From Pacificoceanicola onchidii (GTDB lineage: Bacteria; Pseudomonadota; Alphaproteobacteria; Rhodobacterales; Rhodobacteraceae): a DNA stretch of 64,000 bases. The notes beneath the pieces are model-generated. The model saw only the letters and a program-made list of their open reading frames with translations, was not told the DNA's origin and ran no database searches. The position numbers and the translations under genes were made by a program. The DNA lies in assembly GCF_004804335.1 (NCBI RefSeq), contig NZ_SRXY01000002.1, positions 383,306 to 447,305 on the forward strand. The letters run 5' to 3'. Shown piece by piece: positions 26,964 through 35,640 of the stretch. Numbering within the stretch: position 1 is the stretch's first letter; each line of letters opens with the position of its first letter.

Positions 26964-28127
26964 TCATTTCACCGATCCTGCCAGAAGTCCGCGCACCAGG
27001 TATTTTTGCATGGCAAAGAACACCATGAGCGGCACCGCGATAGAGACAAAGGCCGCCGTCGCAAGGATTTCCCAGTTGCCGCCGCGCGTGCCCAGAAGCT
27101 CGACGATCTGGTTGGTCATCACCGTGGTCTGACCGGTGGCGTCGATCAGGAACACCTTGGCCACGAGCAGGTCATTCCATGTCCAGAGGAACTGGAAGAT
27201 CGCAAAGCTGGCCAGCGCCGGGAAGCTGAGCGGCAGGATGATCTTGGTAAAGATCTGGAAATCCGTCGCCCCGTCCACGCGGGCATTCTCGATAATGTCG
27301 CGTGGCAATCCGACCATGTAGTTCCTGAGCAGGTAAATCGCGAGTGGCAGTCCAAAGCCCGTATGAGCCAGCCAGACACCGAGGTAGCCTTTGCCAATGC
27401 CAATCCCCAAATGCAGCTTCAGCAGTGGGATCAGCGCCAGTTGCAATGGCACCACCAGAAGCCCCACCACAAAGGCCACCAAGAGCGCCCGCCCCGGAAA
27501 ATCCATCCACGCCAAGGCATAAGCGGCAAAAGCGGCAATGACGATAGGGATGATCGTGGCCGGAATGGTTACGGTCAACGTGTTGAAGAAGGCCTTCGCC
27601 ATACCGTCCGTCGCATTGCCGGAGAACAGCACCAACTCATAGTTTTCAAGCGTGAACTCCGGTGGAGACGTCACGGTGACAAACACCCTCTGCCCGCGCC
27701 CGGACATCTGATCCTCATCGCCGCGCCATTCATAATCGCCGCTGCCTGAGACCGTGATCGTCTCGCCGCCTTTCATCTCGGCCACAGCACCGGCTTCATA
27801 GGCGGACACCGCGCGGGACGAGGTGCCCCAGGTGCTGATCGCCTTGCCGCTGGCATCCTCGCCCGCCTCGGCAAAGATGTTGCCCCGCACCACAAAGACG
27901 TCGCCGTCAGCCACCCGGTTCTCATCCGGGTCCGCCGCGCGGTATTGCTCTGTCTGCTCGGACGGGAAAAGCGATTTCCACCAGCCCGAGCCGCTGATCT
28001 GATCCGCCGTCCGGAAGGAGGAGACAAACAGACCCACGGTCGGGAAAAGCCAGAGCGCCACAAGCAGAACCGTGGAGATCTGCACCGCCCAGCTCAAAGA
28101 GGATTTGGTACCTGCAATATTATCCAT
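26964..28127 (-). CDS. aglG: Alpha-glucoside ABC transporter permease AglG
   Basis: A 387-residue inner-membrane permease of the MalG type. The first helix (VQISTVLLVALWLFPTVGLFVSS) is followed by a long periplasmic segment of about 120 residues, characteristic of AglG, then five helices. The EAA loop is ENARVDGATDFQIFTKIILPLSFPA. AGGG precedes the ATG. It follows aglF by 49 bases. Confidence 0.92.
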   Translation of the reverse strand: MDNIAGTKSSLSWAVQISTVLLVALWLFPTVGLFVSSFRTADQISGSGWWKSLFPSEQTEQYRAADPDENRVADGDVFVVRGNIFAEAGEDASGKAISTWGTSSRAVSAYEAGAVAEMKGGETITVSGSGDYEWRGDEDQMSGRGQRVFVTVTSPPEFTLENYELVLFSGNATDGMAKAFFNTLTVTIPATIIPIVIAAFAAYALAWMDFPGRALLVAFVVGLLVVPLQLALIPLLKLHLGIGIGKGYLGVWLAHTGFGLPLAIYLLRNYMVGLPRDIIENARVDGATDFQIFTKIILPLSFPALASFAIFQFLWTWNDLLVAKVFLIDATGQTTVMTNQIVELLGTRGGNWEILATAAFVSIAVPLMVFFAMQKYLVRGLLAGSVK

Positions 28128-28176
28128 AATTTCCCTTTCGCACTACCGCTTCGCTACTTGAGCGCAGTAGCTCCTC

Positions 28177-29178
28177 TCAGCGCATCTCTTTGCGCGCATT
28201 GCGCACGTTCCAGACAAGGATCGGCGTGACCAGCAGCATGATGATGATCGCGCTCGCGCTCCCCACGCCCCAATCGAGCGACCGGAACAGCTTGTCGTAC
28301 ATGTAATTGGCCAGAACCTGCGTCTCCCACTGCCCGTTGGTCATGGCAAAAACGATGTCAAAGACCTTCAGCACCACCAGCGTGATCGTCGTCCAGACCA
28401 CCATGATCGTGGACATGATCTGCGGCACCTTGATCTTGAAGAAGATCTGGAACGGATTGGCCCCGTCCACGATGGCCGCCTCGATGGTCTCTTCGGGAAT
28501 GCCGCGCAGCGCGGCGCTCAGAATAACCATGGCAAAGCCGGTCTGGATCCAGATCAGCACCACCATCAAGAAGAAGTTGTTCCAGAACGGCACAGTCAGC
28601 CACTGCTGCGGGTCGTTCCCGGTGAACCAGACATAGACCGCGTTCAGGATGCCGATTTGCTCTGCGCCGGGCGGGCGGGCGTCATAGACCAGCTTCCAGA
28701 TCACAGCCGCCCCGACAAAGCTGATCGCCATGGGCATGAAGATCAGCGATTTCGCGATATTGCCCCACTTGATCCGATCCGTGAGCTGCGCAGCGAGCAG
28801 GCCGAACGCCGTGGACATGGCGGGCACCACGATAAGCCACAGCATGTTGTTGCGCATGGCTTCCCAGAATTTCGGCTCCGCGAACATCTGGGTGTAGTTG
28901 TCGAGCCACACAAAGGCCCCGCCCTGATCGCGATCCGTCAGGGACAGACGCAGGGTCTCCAGGACAGGATAGGCGAGATAGACCGTCAGAGCGGCCATCG
29001 CCGGAAACAGGAACAACCAGGGGCGGATCATGTTCGCCCGGTTGATATTGCGCCCCGCGTTCGGACCTTTTGCCGGATACAGAACCTTGTCGAGGAACTG
29101 ATTGGAAAAGTAGAAATACGCGAGACATCCGCTGACACCGATGACAATCGTCAGGATGCCCTGAAACGCCGGATGCAT
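28177..29178 (-). CDS. aglF: Alpha-glucoside ABC transporter permease AglF
   Basis: A 333-residue MalF-type permease. It begins MHPAFQGILTIVIGVSGCLA, with GGAGGGG before the ATG at 29178, and has RPWLFLFPAMAALTVYLAYPVLETLRLS as the second hydrophobic region. The EAA loop is EAAIVDGANPFQIFFKIKVP. It pairs with AglG in the membrane. It starts 131 bases after the aglE stop, with an intrinsic terminator and a twin hairpin between them. Confidence 0.92.
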   Translation of the reverse strand: MHPAFQGILTIVIGVSGCLAYFYFSNQFLDKVLYPAKGPNAGRNINRANMIRPWLFLFPAMAALTVYLAYPVLETLRLSLTDRDQGGAFVWLDNYTQMFAEPKFWEAMRNNMLWLIVVPAMSTAFGLLAAQLTDRIKWGNIAKSLIFMPMAISFVGAAVIWKLVYDARPPGAEQIGILNAVYVWFTGNDPQQWLTVPFWNNFFLMVVLIWIQTGFAMVILSAALRGIPEETIEAAIVDGANPFQIFFKIKVPQIMSTIMVVWTTITLVVLKVFDIVFAMTNGQWETQVLANYMYDKLFRSLDWGVGSASAIIIMLLVTPILVWNVRNARKEMR

Positions 29179-29203
29179 GGCCCCTCCTTCGCCACACGCG
29201 GTG

Positions 29204-29256
29204 GCAAAAATCTTTGAAGATTTTTGCAAAACCCGTCCACGGGTTTTGCGGCGCAC
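29204..29256. repeat. Twin overlapping hairpins, copy 2
   Basis: GCAAAAATCTT-TG-AAGATTTTTGC (29204-29227) and GCAAAACCCG-TCCA-CGGGTTTTGC (29226-29249) share a GC, then GGCGCACC follows. The architecture equals the copy at 19831-19884 while the stems differ, so pairing rather than sequence is conserved. Confidence 0.75.
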
Positions 29257-29270
29257 CGCTCACAAGGGTG

Positions 29271-29300
29271 CAAAAGGGGCGGCCCCACGCCGGGGCCGCC
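29271..29300 (-). terminator. Intercistronic terminator-like hairpin after aglE
   Basis: On the minus strand GGCGGCCCCG-GCGT-GGGGCCGCC is followed by CCTTTTG. It lies 8-40 bases after the aglE stop and probably reduces read-through, giving more binding protein than permease. Confidence 0.7.
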
Positions 29301-29308
29301 ACCTCGAC

Positions 29309-30574
29309 TTACTTCAGCGCGTCCCAGCTGTCCTGGATCTCGCCCGCAACCGTTGCCGCGTCCTTGCCGCCTGCATAGTCGACCATGCCGGTCCAGAAGG
29401 TGCCAGCGCCCACGCCGCCCGGCATCAGGTCCGATGCGTCAAAGCGGAAGGTGGTCGCGCCCAGAAGAATCTCGTTCATCTTCTTCAGCGTCGGATCAGA
29501 GAAGGCATCCGGGTTCACACCCTTGTGCGGCGTCAGGAACCCTTTCTGCGCCATCCAGGCTTCATGTGCTTCCACCGACTGCAGGAACTCGACGAACTGA
29601 TGCGCCGCGTCGTTCTCGTTGGTGATCGCCCAGAGCGTGCCCGCCCCCAGAACCGGTGCGCCCAGATCCTTGTCCGCGAAAGCCGGGAAGTAGAAGAAGT
29701 CTACGTCTTCGCCAACCGAGGTGCCGTCCGGGAAGAAGGCCGGGATAAACGATGCCTGACGATGCATGTAGCACTGCGGCGGTGCGTCAAACAGGCCCTT
29801 GGGGCTGTCGCGGAAGTCGGTGGAGGCCACCGCGCCCTGCCCGCCTGCCACGCGCGCATCTTCGATGAACCAGCCGAATTCCTCAATGGCCGCAACCACT
29901 TTGGGGTCGTTGAAGGCCATCTCGTTGGCCACCCATGCGTCGTAATCCGCCGGGGATTGCGTGCGCAGCATCAGGTCTTCGACCCAGTCGGTTGCCGGCC
30001 AGCCCGTCGCGCCGCCAGACCCCAGACCGATGCACCACGGCGTCTCGCCGTCGGCCACGATCTGATCGGTCAGCGCCTTCAGCTCTTCCATGGTTTCAGG
30101 CACGTCGTAGCCCGCATCCTCGAAGTTCTCCGGGATGTACCAGACCAGCGATTTCAGATCGACCTTGTAGAAGAAGCCGTAAAGCTTGTCCTCGCCGTTC
30201 TCATCCGCGTAGGTGCCCAGATCAACCCACGACGAGCCCGCCGCGTAGTTCTCGTTGATCCAGTCGCCAGTGCCATCCTTGAGCGGCGTGAGGAAGCCGC
30301 GGCTTGCCATGGTTGCGGCCAGACCCGGCTGCGGGAATACGGCGACGTTCGGCGCGCTGCCCGCTTCGGCATCCACAACGATCTGCTGCTCGAAGCTGTC
30401 GGAGCCGACATAGCTCACGTCCAGTCCGGACTGCGCGCGGAACACGTCCAGAACCTTTTGAACCTGCACCTCGTCCGGCCCGGTCCAGGGACCGGCAATG
30501 GTCAGATCAGCTGCCTGTGCCGAGCCTGCCGTGATGGCCAGTGCGGCAACGCCCATAAGATAGTTGCGTTTCAT
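29309..30574 (-). CDS. aglE: Alpha-glucoside ABC transporter substrate-binding protein AglE
   Basis: A 421-residue periplasmic binding protein. The signal peptide is MKRNYLMGVAALAITAGSAQA, cleaved before ADLTIAGPW. The family-1 solute-binding fold is seen in VQKVLDVFRAQSGLDVSYVG, PETMEELKALTDQIVADGETPWCIG and GAGTLWAITNENDAAHQFVEFL. The ATG at 30574 has GGGAGGTCC upstream. It is the first gene of the agl operon, facing aglR across a 336-base regulatory region. Confidence 0.93.
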   Translation of the reverse strand: MKRNYLMGVAALAITAGSAQAADLTIAGPWTGPDEVQVQKVLDVFRAQSGLDVSYVGSDSFEQQIVVDAEAGSAPNVAVFPQPGLAATMASRGFLTPLKDGTGDWINENYAAGSSWVDLGTYADENGEDKLYGFFYKVDLKSLVWYIPENFEDAGYDVPETMEELKALTDQIVADGETPWCIGLGSGGATGWPATDWVEDLMLRTQSPADYDAWVANEMAFNDPKVVAAIEEFGWFIEDARVAGGQGAVASTDFRDSPKGLFDAPPQCYMHRQASFIPAFFPDGTSVGEDVDFFYFPAFADKDLGAPVLGAGTLWAITNENDAAHQFVEFLQSVEAHEAWMAQKGFLTPHKGVNPDAFSDPTLKKMNEILLGATTFRFDASDLMPGGVGAGTFWTGMVDYAGGKDAATVAGEIQDSWDALK

Positions 30575-30728
30575 TGAAGAAGGACCTCCCGATGTCTTTT
30601 TCCAAAGGCCGCCGCGCAAGCACGCGGCGCGCCATGTTTTCTCCCTGCGCAAGGCGAACCCTCCTCCCGAAACCTGCGAACCCAAAATCAGGCAATGTGC
30701 CTGGGGTGCGGGCTATGAGCAGATTTGC

Positions 30729-30740
30729 CAAAGCGCTTTG
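30729..30740. promoter_or_regulatory. LacI-type operator O1 (aglE side)
   Basis: CAAAGCGCTTTG is a perfect 12-bp palindrome with the central CG typical of LacI/GalR-family operators. It would overlap the start of the aglE transcript. Confidence 0.65.
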
Positions 30741-30884
30741 AATAATCCATCCAATGCGCGATTCTGACGCGCCTGTCAATTGTTAGCGTGCAAAATAAGC
30801 TGAAAACTTATGCGCCTTTGGCGTCCTTCCGTGCAGGGGCGCAAAACTTTTTTGCATCAATGGGCCATGAAAACCTTTACAAAT

Positions 30885-30898
30885 CCAAACCGCTTTGG
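30885..30898. promoter_or_regulatory. LacI-type operator O2 (aglR side)
   Basis: CCAAA-CCGC-TTTGG has perfectly paired outer arms and matches O1 in spacing. It ends 12 bases before the aglR ATG, suggesting autorepression. Confidence 0.55.
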
Positions 30899-30910
30899 TT
30901 CGTTTGAAAC

Positions 30911-31936
30911 ATGAATCTCAAAGAACTCTCTTCTCATCTCGGCCTTTCGCCCACCACCGTCAGCCGCGCACTGAACGGCTATCCGGAGGTGAGCGAAACC
31001 ACCCGCGCCCGCGTACTGGAAGCAGCCAAGGCGGTGGGCTACAGCCCCAACGCCCGCGCCCAGGGGCTGGCAACCGGGCGGGCGCGCGCCATTGGTCACG
31101 TGCTGCCCATGTCCACCCGGCACGAGATGGTGAACCCGATCTTTGGCGATTTCATCCTTGGGGCCGGGTCCGTCTATTCGCGGCAGGGCTACGAAGTGGT
31201 GATCAGCCTCGTCGAGGACACGGGCGAAGAGGCGGCCTATCGCGCGATCAAGGCGCGCGGCAACGTGGACGGGGTGCTTGTACACGGGCCGCACATGGAT
31301 GATCCGCGCATCGGCCTTCTGCGTGAATTGCAGATGCCCTTCGTCGTGCACGGACGCGCCTCCTACGTGACCGAGGACTACTCCTGGCTCGACACCAACA
31401 ACGGGCGCGGCTTTCGCCGGGCCACGGACTTCCTGCTGGATCTGGGGCACAAACGCATTGCGCTGGTGAACGGACTTGAGGCCATGGACTTCGCCCACCG
31501 CCGCCGCGCCGGATACAGCGATGCGCTCGCGGCGCGCGGCCTTGCGGCCTCGCCTGCCCTGATGCGCAGCGGCGAGATGACCGAGATCTACGGCCACGCC
31601 TCCGCCTCCGAAATGCTCGATGGTCCGGAGCCACCCACGGCCTTTCTCGTGGCCTCGATGATCTCCGCCATCGGCGTGCGCCGGGCCATTCAGGAACGCG
31701 GGCTGACCATGGGGCGTGATGTCTCCGTGATCACCCATGACGACGATCTGAGCTATATGCGCAACGGGATCGACGTGCCCATCTTCACCGCCACCCGCTC
31801 ATCGGTTCAAAACGCCGGGATGCGCGCGGCGGAAATGCTGCTGTCCCTGATCGAAAATCCCGGCCAGCCCCCGCTCACAGAACTGTTCGAAGCCGAATTG
31901 ATCATCGGCTCTTCCACCGGCCCCGCGCCAAGCTGA
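30911..31936 (+). CDS. aglR: LacI-family repressor of the agl locus (AglR)
   Basis: A 341-residue regulator. The N-terminal HTH is MNLKELSSHLGLSPTTVSRALNGYPEVSE (1-29) with the hinge helix EAAKAVGYSPNARAQGLATG. The remainder is a periplasmic-binding-protein-like sensor (SYVTEDYSWLDTNNGRGFRRATDFLLDLGHKRIALVNG). It is divergent from aglE and followed closely by the GH1 and glucokinase genes, as expected for the local repressor. Confidence 0.92.
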   Translation: MNLKELSSHLGLSPTTVSRALNGYPEVSETTRARVLEAAKAVGYSPNARAQGLATGRARAIGHVLPMSTRHEMVNPIFGDFILGAGSVYSRQGYEVVISLVEDTGEEAAYRAIKARGNVDGVLVHGPHMDDPRIGLLRELQMPFVVHGRASYVTEDYSWLDTNNGRGFRRATDFLLDLGHKRIALVNGLEAMDFAHRRRAGYSDALAARGLAASPALMRSGEMTEIYGHASASEMLDGPEPPTAFLVASMISAIGVRRAIQERGLTMGRDVSVITHDDDLSYMRNGIDVPIFTATRSSVQNAGMRAAEMLLSLIENPGQPPLTELFEAELIIGSSTGPAPS

Positions 31937-31944
31937 GAGACACC

Positions 31945-33264
31945 ATGACCTACACCCGCGCCGATTTCCCCGAAGGGTTTGACTTCGGGGTCGCCACCTC
32001 GTCTTACCAGATCGAAGGCCACGGTTTCGGCGGAGCCGGCCCCACCCATTGGGACGACTTCGCCGCCACACCGAGCAATGTGAAAAACGCCGAAAACGGC
32101 CGCCTCGCCTGCGATCATTATCACCGCTTTGAGGCCGATATGGATCTCGTGGCCGGGGCGAACTTCGACTGCTACCGCTTCTCCACCTCCTGGGCGCGGG
32201 TGATGCCCGATGGGTTCACCGTGAACCCCGAAGGTCTTGATTTCTATGACCGTCTGACCGATGCCATGCTGGCGCGCGGGATCAAACCCTGCGCCACGCT
32301 CTACCATTGGGAGCTGCCATCACCCATTGCCGACCGGGGCGGCTGGCGCAATCGCGACATCGCCGATTGGTTCGCCGATTACACCCATGCCATCATGTCC
32401 CGCATCGGGGATCGGATGCATTCCGTTGCGCCGATCAACGAGCCGTGGTGCGTGGCCTGGCTGTCGCATTTCGAGGGCTATCACGCCCCCGGCCTGCGCG
32501 ACATCCGCGCCACGGCGCGCGCCATGCACCATGTCTTGCTCGCCCATGGCAAGGCGATCCAGACCATGCGCGGGCTGGGCCTGAGCAACCTCGGCGCGGT
32601 GTTCAATCTCGAATGGGCCGATCCGGCGGATGACAGCCTGGAGGCCGCGGAGAAAGCCGCGCTTTATGACGGCATCTACAACCGCTGGTTCCTTGGCGGC
32701 GTGTTCAAGGGCGAATACCCGCAAAACGTGCTGGGTGGGCTAGAGCCGTACATGCCGGACGGTTGGCAGGACGATTTCGGCACCATCGGCACACCTGTCG
32801 ACTGGTGTGGATTGAACTATTACACCCGCAAGCTCATCGCCCCGAGCGGCGGTGCCTGGCCCGGTTTCAAAGAGGTCGAAGGCCCGCTGGAAAAGACCCT
32901 GATGGGCTGGGAGATCTATCCCGAAGGGCTCTACAACTTCCTCACCCGCACCGCGCGCGAATACACCGGCACGCTGCCGCTGATCGTCACGGAAAACGGC
33001 CTCGCCTCGCCCGATGTGATCGAAAACGGGGCCATCGAAGACCCCCAGCGCCTCGCCTATATCGACGCCCATATGCACAGCCTGCAACGCGCGCTGGCCG
33101 AAGGGGTGCCGCTGCGGGGCTATTATCTGTGGTCGCTGATGGACAATTACGAATGGGCCTGCGGCTATGAACAACGCTTCGGATTGGTCCATGTGGACTT
33201 CGAAACCCTTGAACGTACGCCCAAGGCGTCTTACCACGCTCTTGCAAAGAGGTTAGGGCGCTAA
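31945..33264 (+). CDS. Beta-glucosidase, GH1
   Basis: A 439-residue glycoside hydrolase family 1 enzyme. The acid/base is Glu166 in INEPW and the nucleophile Glu350 in VTENG; the N-terminal DFGVATSSYQIEG and C-terminal GYYLWSLMDNYEWACGYEQRFG are family hallmarks. It has no signal peptide, so it acts on imported beta-glucosides. It starts 8 bases after aglR and is followed by glk with a one-base gap. Having both alpha- and beta-glucosidases in one locus implies broad glucoside use. Confidence 0.95.
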   Translation: MTYTRADFPEGFDFGVATSSYQIEGHGFGGAGPTHWDDFAATPSNVKNAENGRLACDHYHRFEADMDLVAGANFDCYRFSTSWARVMPDGFTVNPEGLDFYDRLTDAMLARGIKPCATLYHWELPSPIADRGGWRNRDIADWFADYTHAIMSRIGDRMHSVAPINEPWCVAWLSHFEGYHAPGLRDIRATARAMHHVLLAHGKAIQTMRGLGLSNLGAVFNLEWADPADDSLEAAEKAALYDGIYNRWFLGGVFKGEYPQNVLGGLEPYMPDGWQDDFGTIGTPVDWCGLNYYTRKLIAPSGGAWPGFKEVEGPLEKTLMGWEIYPEGLYNFLTRTAREYTGTLPLIVTENGLASPDVIENGAIEDPQRLAYIDAHMHSLQRALAEGVPLRGYYLWSLMDNYEWACGYEQRFGLVHVDFETLERTPKASYHALAKRLGR

Positions 33265-33265
33265 C

Positions 33266-34228
33266 ATGAGTGACAAACTGGCGGTTGTGGCGGACATCGG
33301 TGGCACGAACACCCGCGTGGCCTTTGCCCGTGGCACCACGGTGCAGACACACACGATCAAGCGCTACCGCAACGCGGACCAGAGCGGCATCGAGCCGATC
33401 CTGCGCGATTTCCTCACCGGCACGGACGCCCGCCCCGAAGCGGTCTGCATCGACATGGCCGGTCCGGTAAAGAACGGCACCGGCCAGATGACCAATCTCA
33501 GCTGGACCATCACCAATGATGCACTGGCCGAGACCACCGGCGCGCATACGGTGTCGATCCTGAACGATCTGCAGGCGCAGGGCTTTGCCGTGGCGCATCT
33601 CGAAGCCAGCTCGCAGCGCCCTGTCCTGCCCGGCCGCCCGGCCGAGCCGGATGCGACGCGGCTTGTGGTCAATGTCGGCACCGGTCTCAACGTCGCCCCG
33701 GTGTTCCGCATCGACGGCCGCACCGTTGTCACCCCCGCCGAAGCCGGTCACATCGCCATGCCAGTCCAAAACGAAGAAGAGCTGCGCCTGCGCGATTGGG
33801 TTGCCGCCCAACATGGCACGCCCAGTATCGAAGACGTACTGTCAGGCCGAGGTTTTGAACGCATCCATGCTTTCCTCAGCCATGAGGACGGCGACGACAG
33901 CCCCGCGCTTGATGCCGCCGCCATCATGAAAGCCTTCGAGACCGGCGATCCCCGCGCCACCCACGCGGCCAAGCTCTTTGTACGCTTCATGGGCCGGTAT
34001 GCCAGCGATCAGGCGCTGATCGCCCTGCCCTTTGGCGGCATCTATCTTGTGGGCGGCGTGGTGCGCCATTTCGGTCCGCACCTGTCGCGGCTCGGCTTTG
34101 CGGAAAGCTTTGCGGACAAGGGCCGCTTCGGCCCCTACATGACGCAATTCCCGGTGCATCTGGTCGATGACGATTATGCCGCTTTGACCGGCTGCGCGAG
34201 CCATCTCGCCGAACGTCTCGCAACGTAA
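33266..34228 (+). CDS. glk: Glucokinase
   Basis: A 320-residue ROK-unrelated (GlcK/Glk family) ATP-dependent hexokinase. The ATP-binding motif is DIGGTNTRVAFA (9-20). NDLQAQGFAVAHL, VNVGTGLNVAPVF and EAGHIAMP form the sugar site. It phosphorylates glucose released by the two glucosidases. It is the last gene of aglR-GH1-glk. Confidence 0.93.
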   Translation: MSDKLAVVADIGGTNTRVAFARGTTVQTHTIKRYRNADQSGIEPILRDFLTGTDARPEAVCIDMAGPVKNGTGQMTNLSWTITNDALAETTGAHTVSILNDLQAQGFAVAHLEASSQRPVLPGRPAEPDATRLVVNVGTGLNVAPVFRIDGRTVVTPAEAGHIAMPVQNEEELRLRDWVAAQHGTPSIEDVLSGRGFERIHAFLSHEDGDDSPALDAAAIMKAFETGDPRATHAAKLFVRFMGRYASDQALIALPFGGIYLVGGVVRHFGPHLSRLGFAESFADKGRFGPYMTQFPVHLVDDDYAALTGCASHLAERLAT

Positions 34229-34339
34229 ACCTATAAAATCGTTGACTCACGCAACGTCAGGTTCCAGCCTGCCGCCAAATTCTTTATCGTCTGGTCAATT
34301 TTTGGTCAGACGCACAAGCAAATTGGTTAAGGAGCCTTC

Positions 34340-35536
34340 ATGCCTGACTTTGCCCGTCCGTCTTTCGTTTGCCTTTTCAGCCTCAGCCTCTTCGCCGCCC
34401 CGGCTTTCGCCGAAGAACTTGTCAACGATGATTTGCGGGTCACCGGCGACGCGCGCATTCAAAGCTCCGGCTGTTTCGGATCGGGCTGTCAGGCCATCGC
34501 GAACATCAAGGATGCGGACATCACCATCAGTTCGCCGACGCCGCAGATCGATGTGTTCGATACCACCGGGTCAAGCCCCGGCTCCCGCGACTGGTCCTTG
34601 CTGTTCAACGACCCCATCGCGCCGCTGGACTACTTCGCCATCAAGGACCAGGACGCCAATTCGGTGCCGTTCCAGATCGAGGGCGACGCTGCGAGCGGGT
34701 CTCTTTACGTCGGCACGCTCGGGAGAGTCGGCGTTGGAACCACTGTTCCGCAAGCCAACATGCACATCCTCGGCACTGGCGGCGCAACGTTGCGATTTGA
34801 ATCGGGAGGCGCAGCCCCCCAGTCCTGGCAAATGGCCGCAACGCCAACGTCTTACTATCTGTCCGACATAACGTACGGTTCACTCCCGTTCCAAATCAGG
34901 CGCGACTCTCCGGACTACTCCCTCTCGGTGCACCTCGGTGGCAACGTTGGTATGGGCATTCTGAGTGCTGCGGATGCCCTGCACGTATACCGCGAGACCG
35001 GCACTGCCGGGATCACGGTCGAAAACGCACCTGCAAGCGGCCACGCCGTGCGCGAGATGTTCAAGATGGTGAACCACGGCGGCTCCTATTTCACGCTGGC
35101 CAACACGGTGACCAACAACGAGTGGTATTTTGTCCACGAAAACAACACCCAAGGGCGTTTCATGATCAACCACTCGGACGGCGGTCTGCAAATGGGGCTG
35201 ACCAAGGAAGGCAATCTGACCTTGCTGGGCGAGCTTTTCACCGCCGGGTCCTGCGCGGCAGGCTGTGACCGGGTCTTCGACGAAGACTACCCGCTACCCA
35301 CCATCCCCGAACAGGCCGCGATGATGCGCGAGAGGAAGCACCTGCCCAACGTCGGCCCCACGCCGGAGGACGGCCCCTTCAACATCACCAAGATGACCGG
35401 CGGGATGCTCAATGAGCTTGAGAAAGCGCATCTCTACATTGCCGAGCTCGAAGAGCGCCTGAGTGCGCAGGAACAACGCAATGTCTCGCTCGAAGCACGG
35501 CTCTTGCGGCTCGAAGAACAATCCGCGCGCCCCTGA
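34340..35536 (+). CDS. Exported tail-fibre-like protein, tandem paralogue 1
   Basis: A 398-residue protein with a signal peptide (PSFVCLFSLSLFAAPAFA). After the CFGSGC motif come beta-rich modules each ending in a pattern like GRVGVGTTVPQANMHI, then WYFVHENNTQGRFMINHSDG, CAAGCDRVFDEDYPLPTIPE, RERKHLPNVGPTPEDGPFN, GGMLNELEKAHLYIAELEE, and a short coiled coil. The C-terminal block resembles one at the ends of many secreted fibre-like proteins of Bacteroidota (DY.LP...HLP...LLEKxEELTLY). AAGGAGCC precedes the ATG. Function unknown; a surface or secreted trimeric fibre is my inference. Confidence 0.8.
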   Translation: MPDFARPSFVCLFSLSLFAAPAFAEELVNDDLRVTGDARIQSSGCFGSGCQAIANIKDADITISSPTPQIDVFDTTGSSPGSRDWSLLFNDPIAPLDYFAIKDQDANSVPFQIEGDAASGSLYVGTLGRVGVGTTVPQANMHILGTGGATLRFESGGAAPQSWQMAATPTSYYLSDITYGSLPFQIRRDSPDYSLSVHLGGNVGMGILSAADALHVYRETGTAGITVENAPASGHAVREMFKMVNHGGSYFTLANTVTNNEWYFVHENNTQGRFMINHSDGGLQMGLTKEGNLTLLGELFTAGSCAAGCDRVFDEDYPLPTIPEQAAMMRERKHLPNVGPTPEDGPFNITKMTGGMLNELEKAHLYIAELEERLSAQEQRNVSLEARLLRLEEQSARP

Positions 35537-35640
35537 CAAAAACCTGCCTCTGGCAGGCTTCGGCAGCGGGCATCACCCTTTATTGACGGCCCTGAAGGTT
35601 TCCCTGAGGGGCCGCAAACCCATTTGAGGAGCCTTTTGTC

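Larger units (their letters stand above)
30575..30910. promoter_or_regulatory. aglE-aglR divergent control region
   Basis: These 336 bases contain no gene. A minus-strand TTGACA lies at 30774-30779; the expected -10 position holds only CATTGG, so the promoter is tentative. It would place transcription start next to the operator at 30729-30740. A second operator lies immediately before aglR. GCAAAACTTTTTTGC near 30841-30855 is an additional small dyad. Confidence 0.55.
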
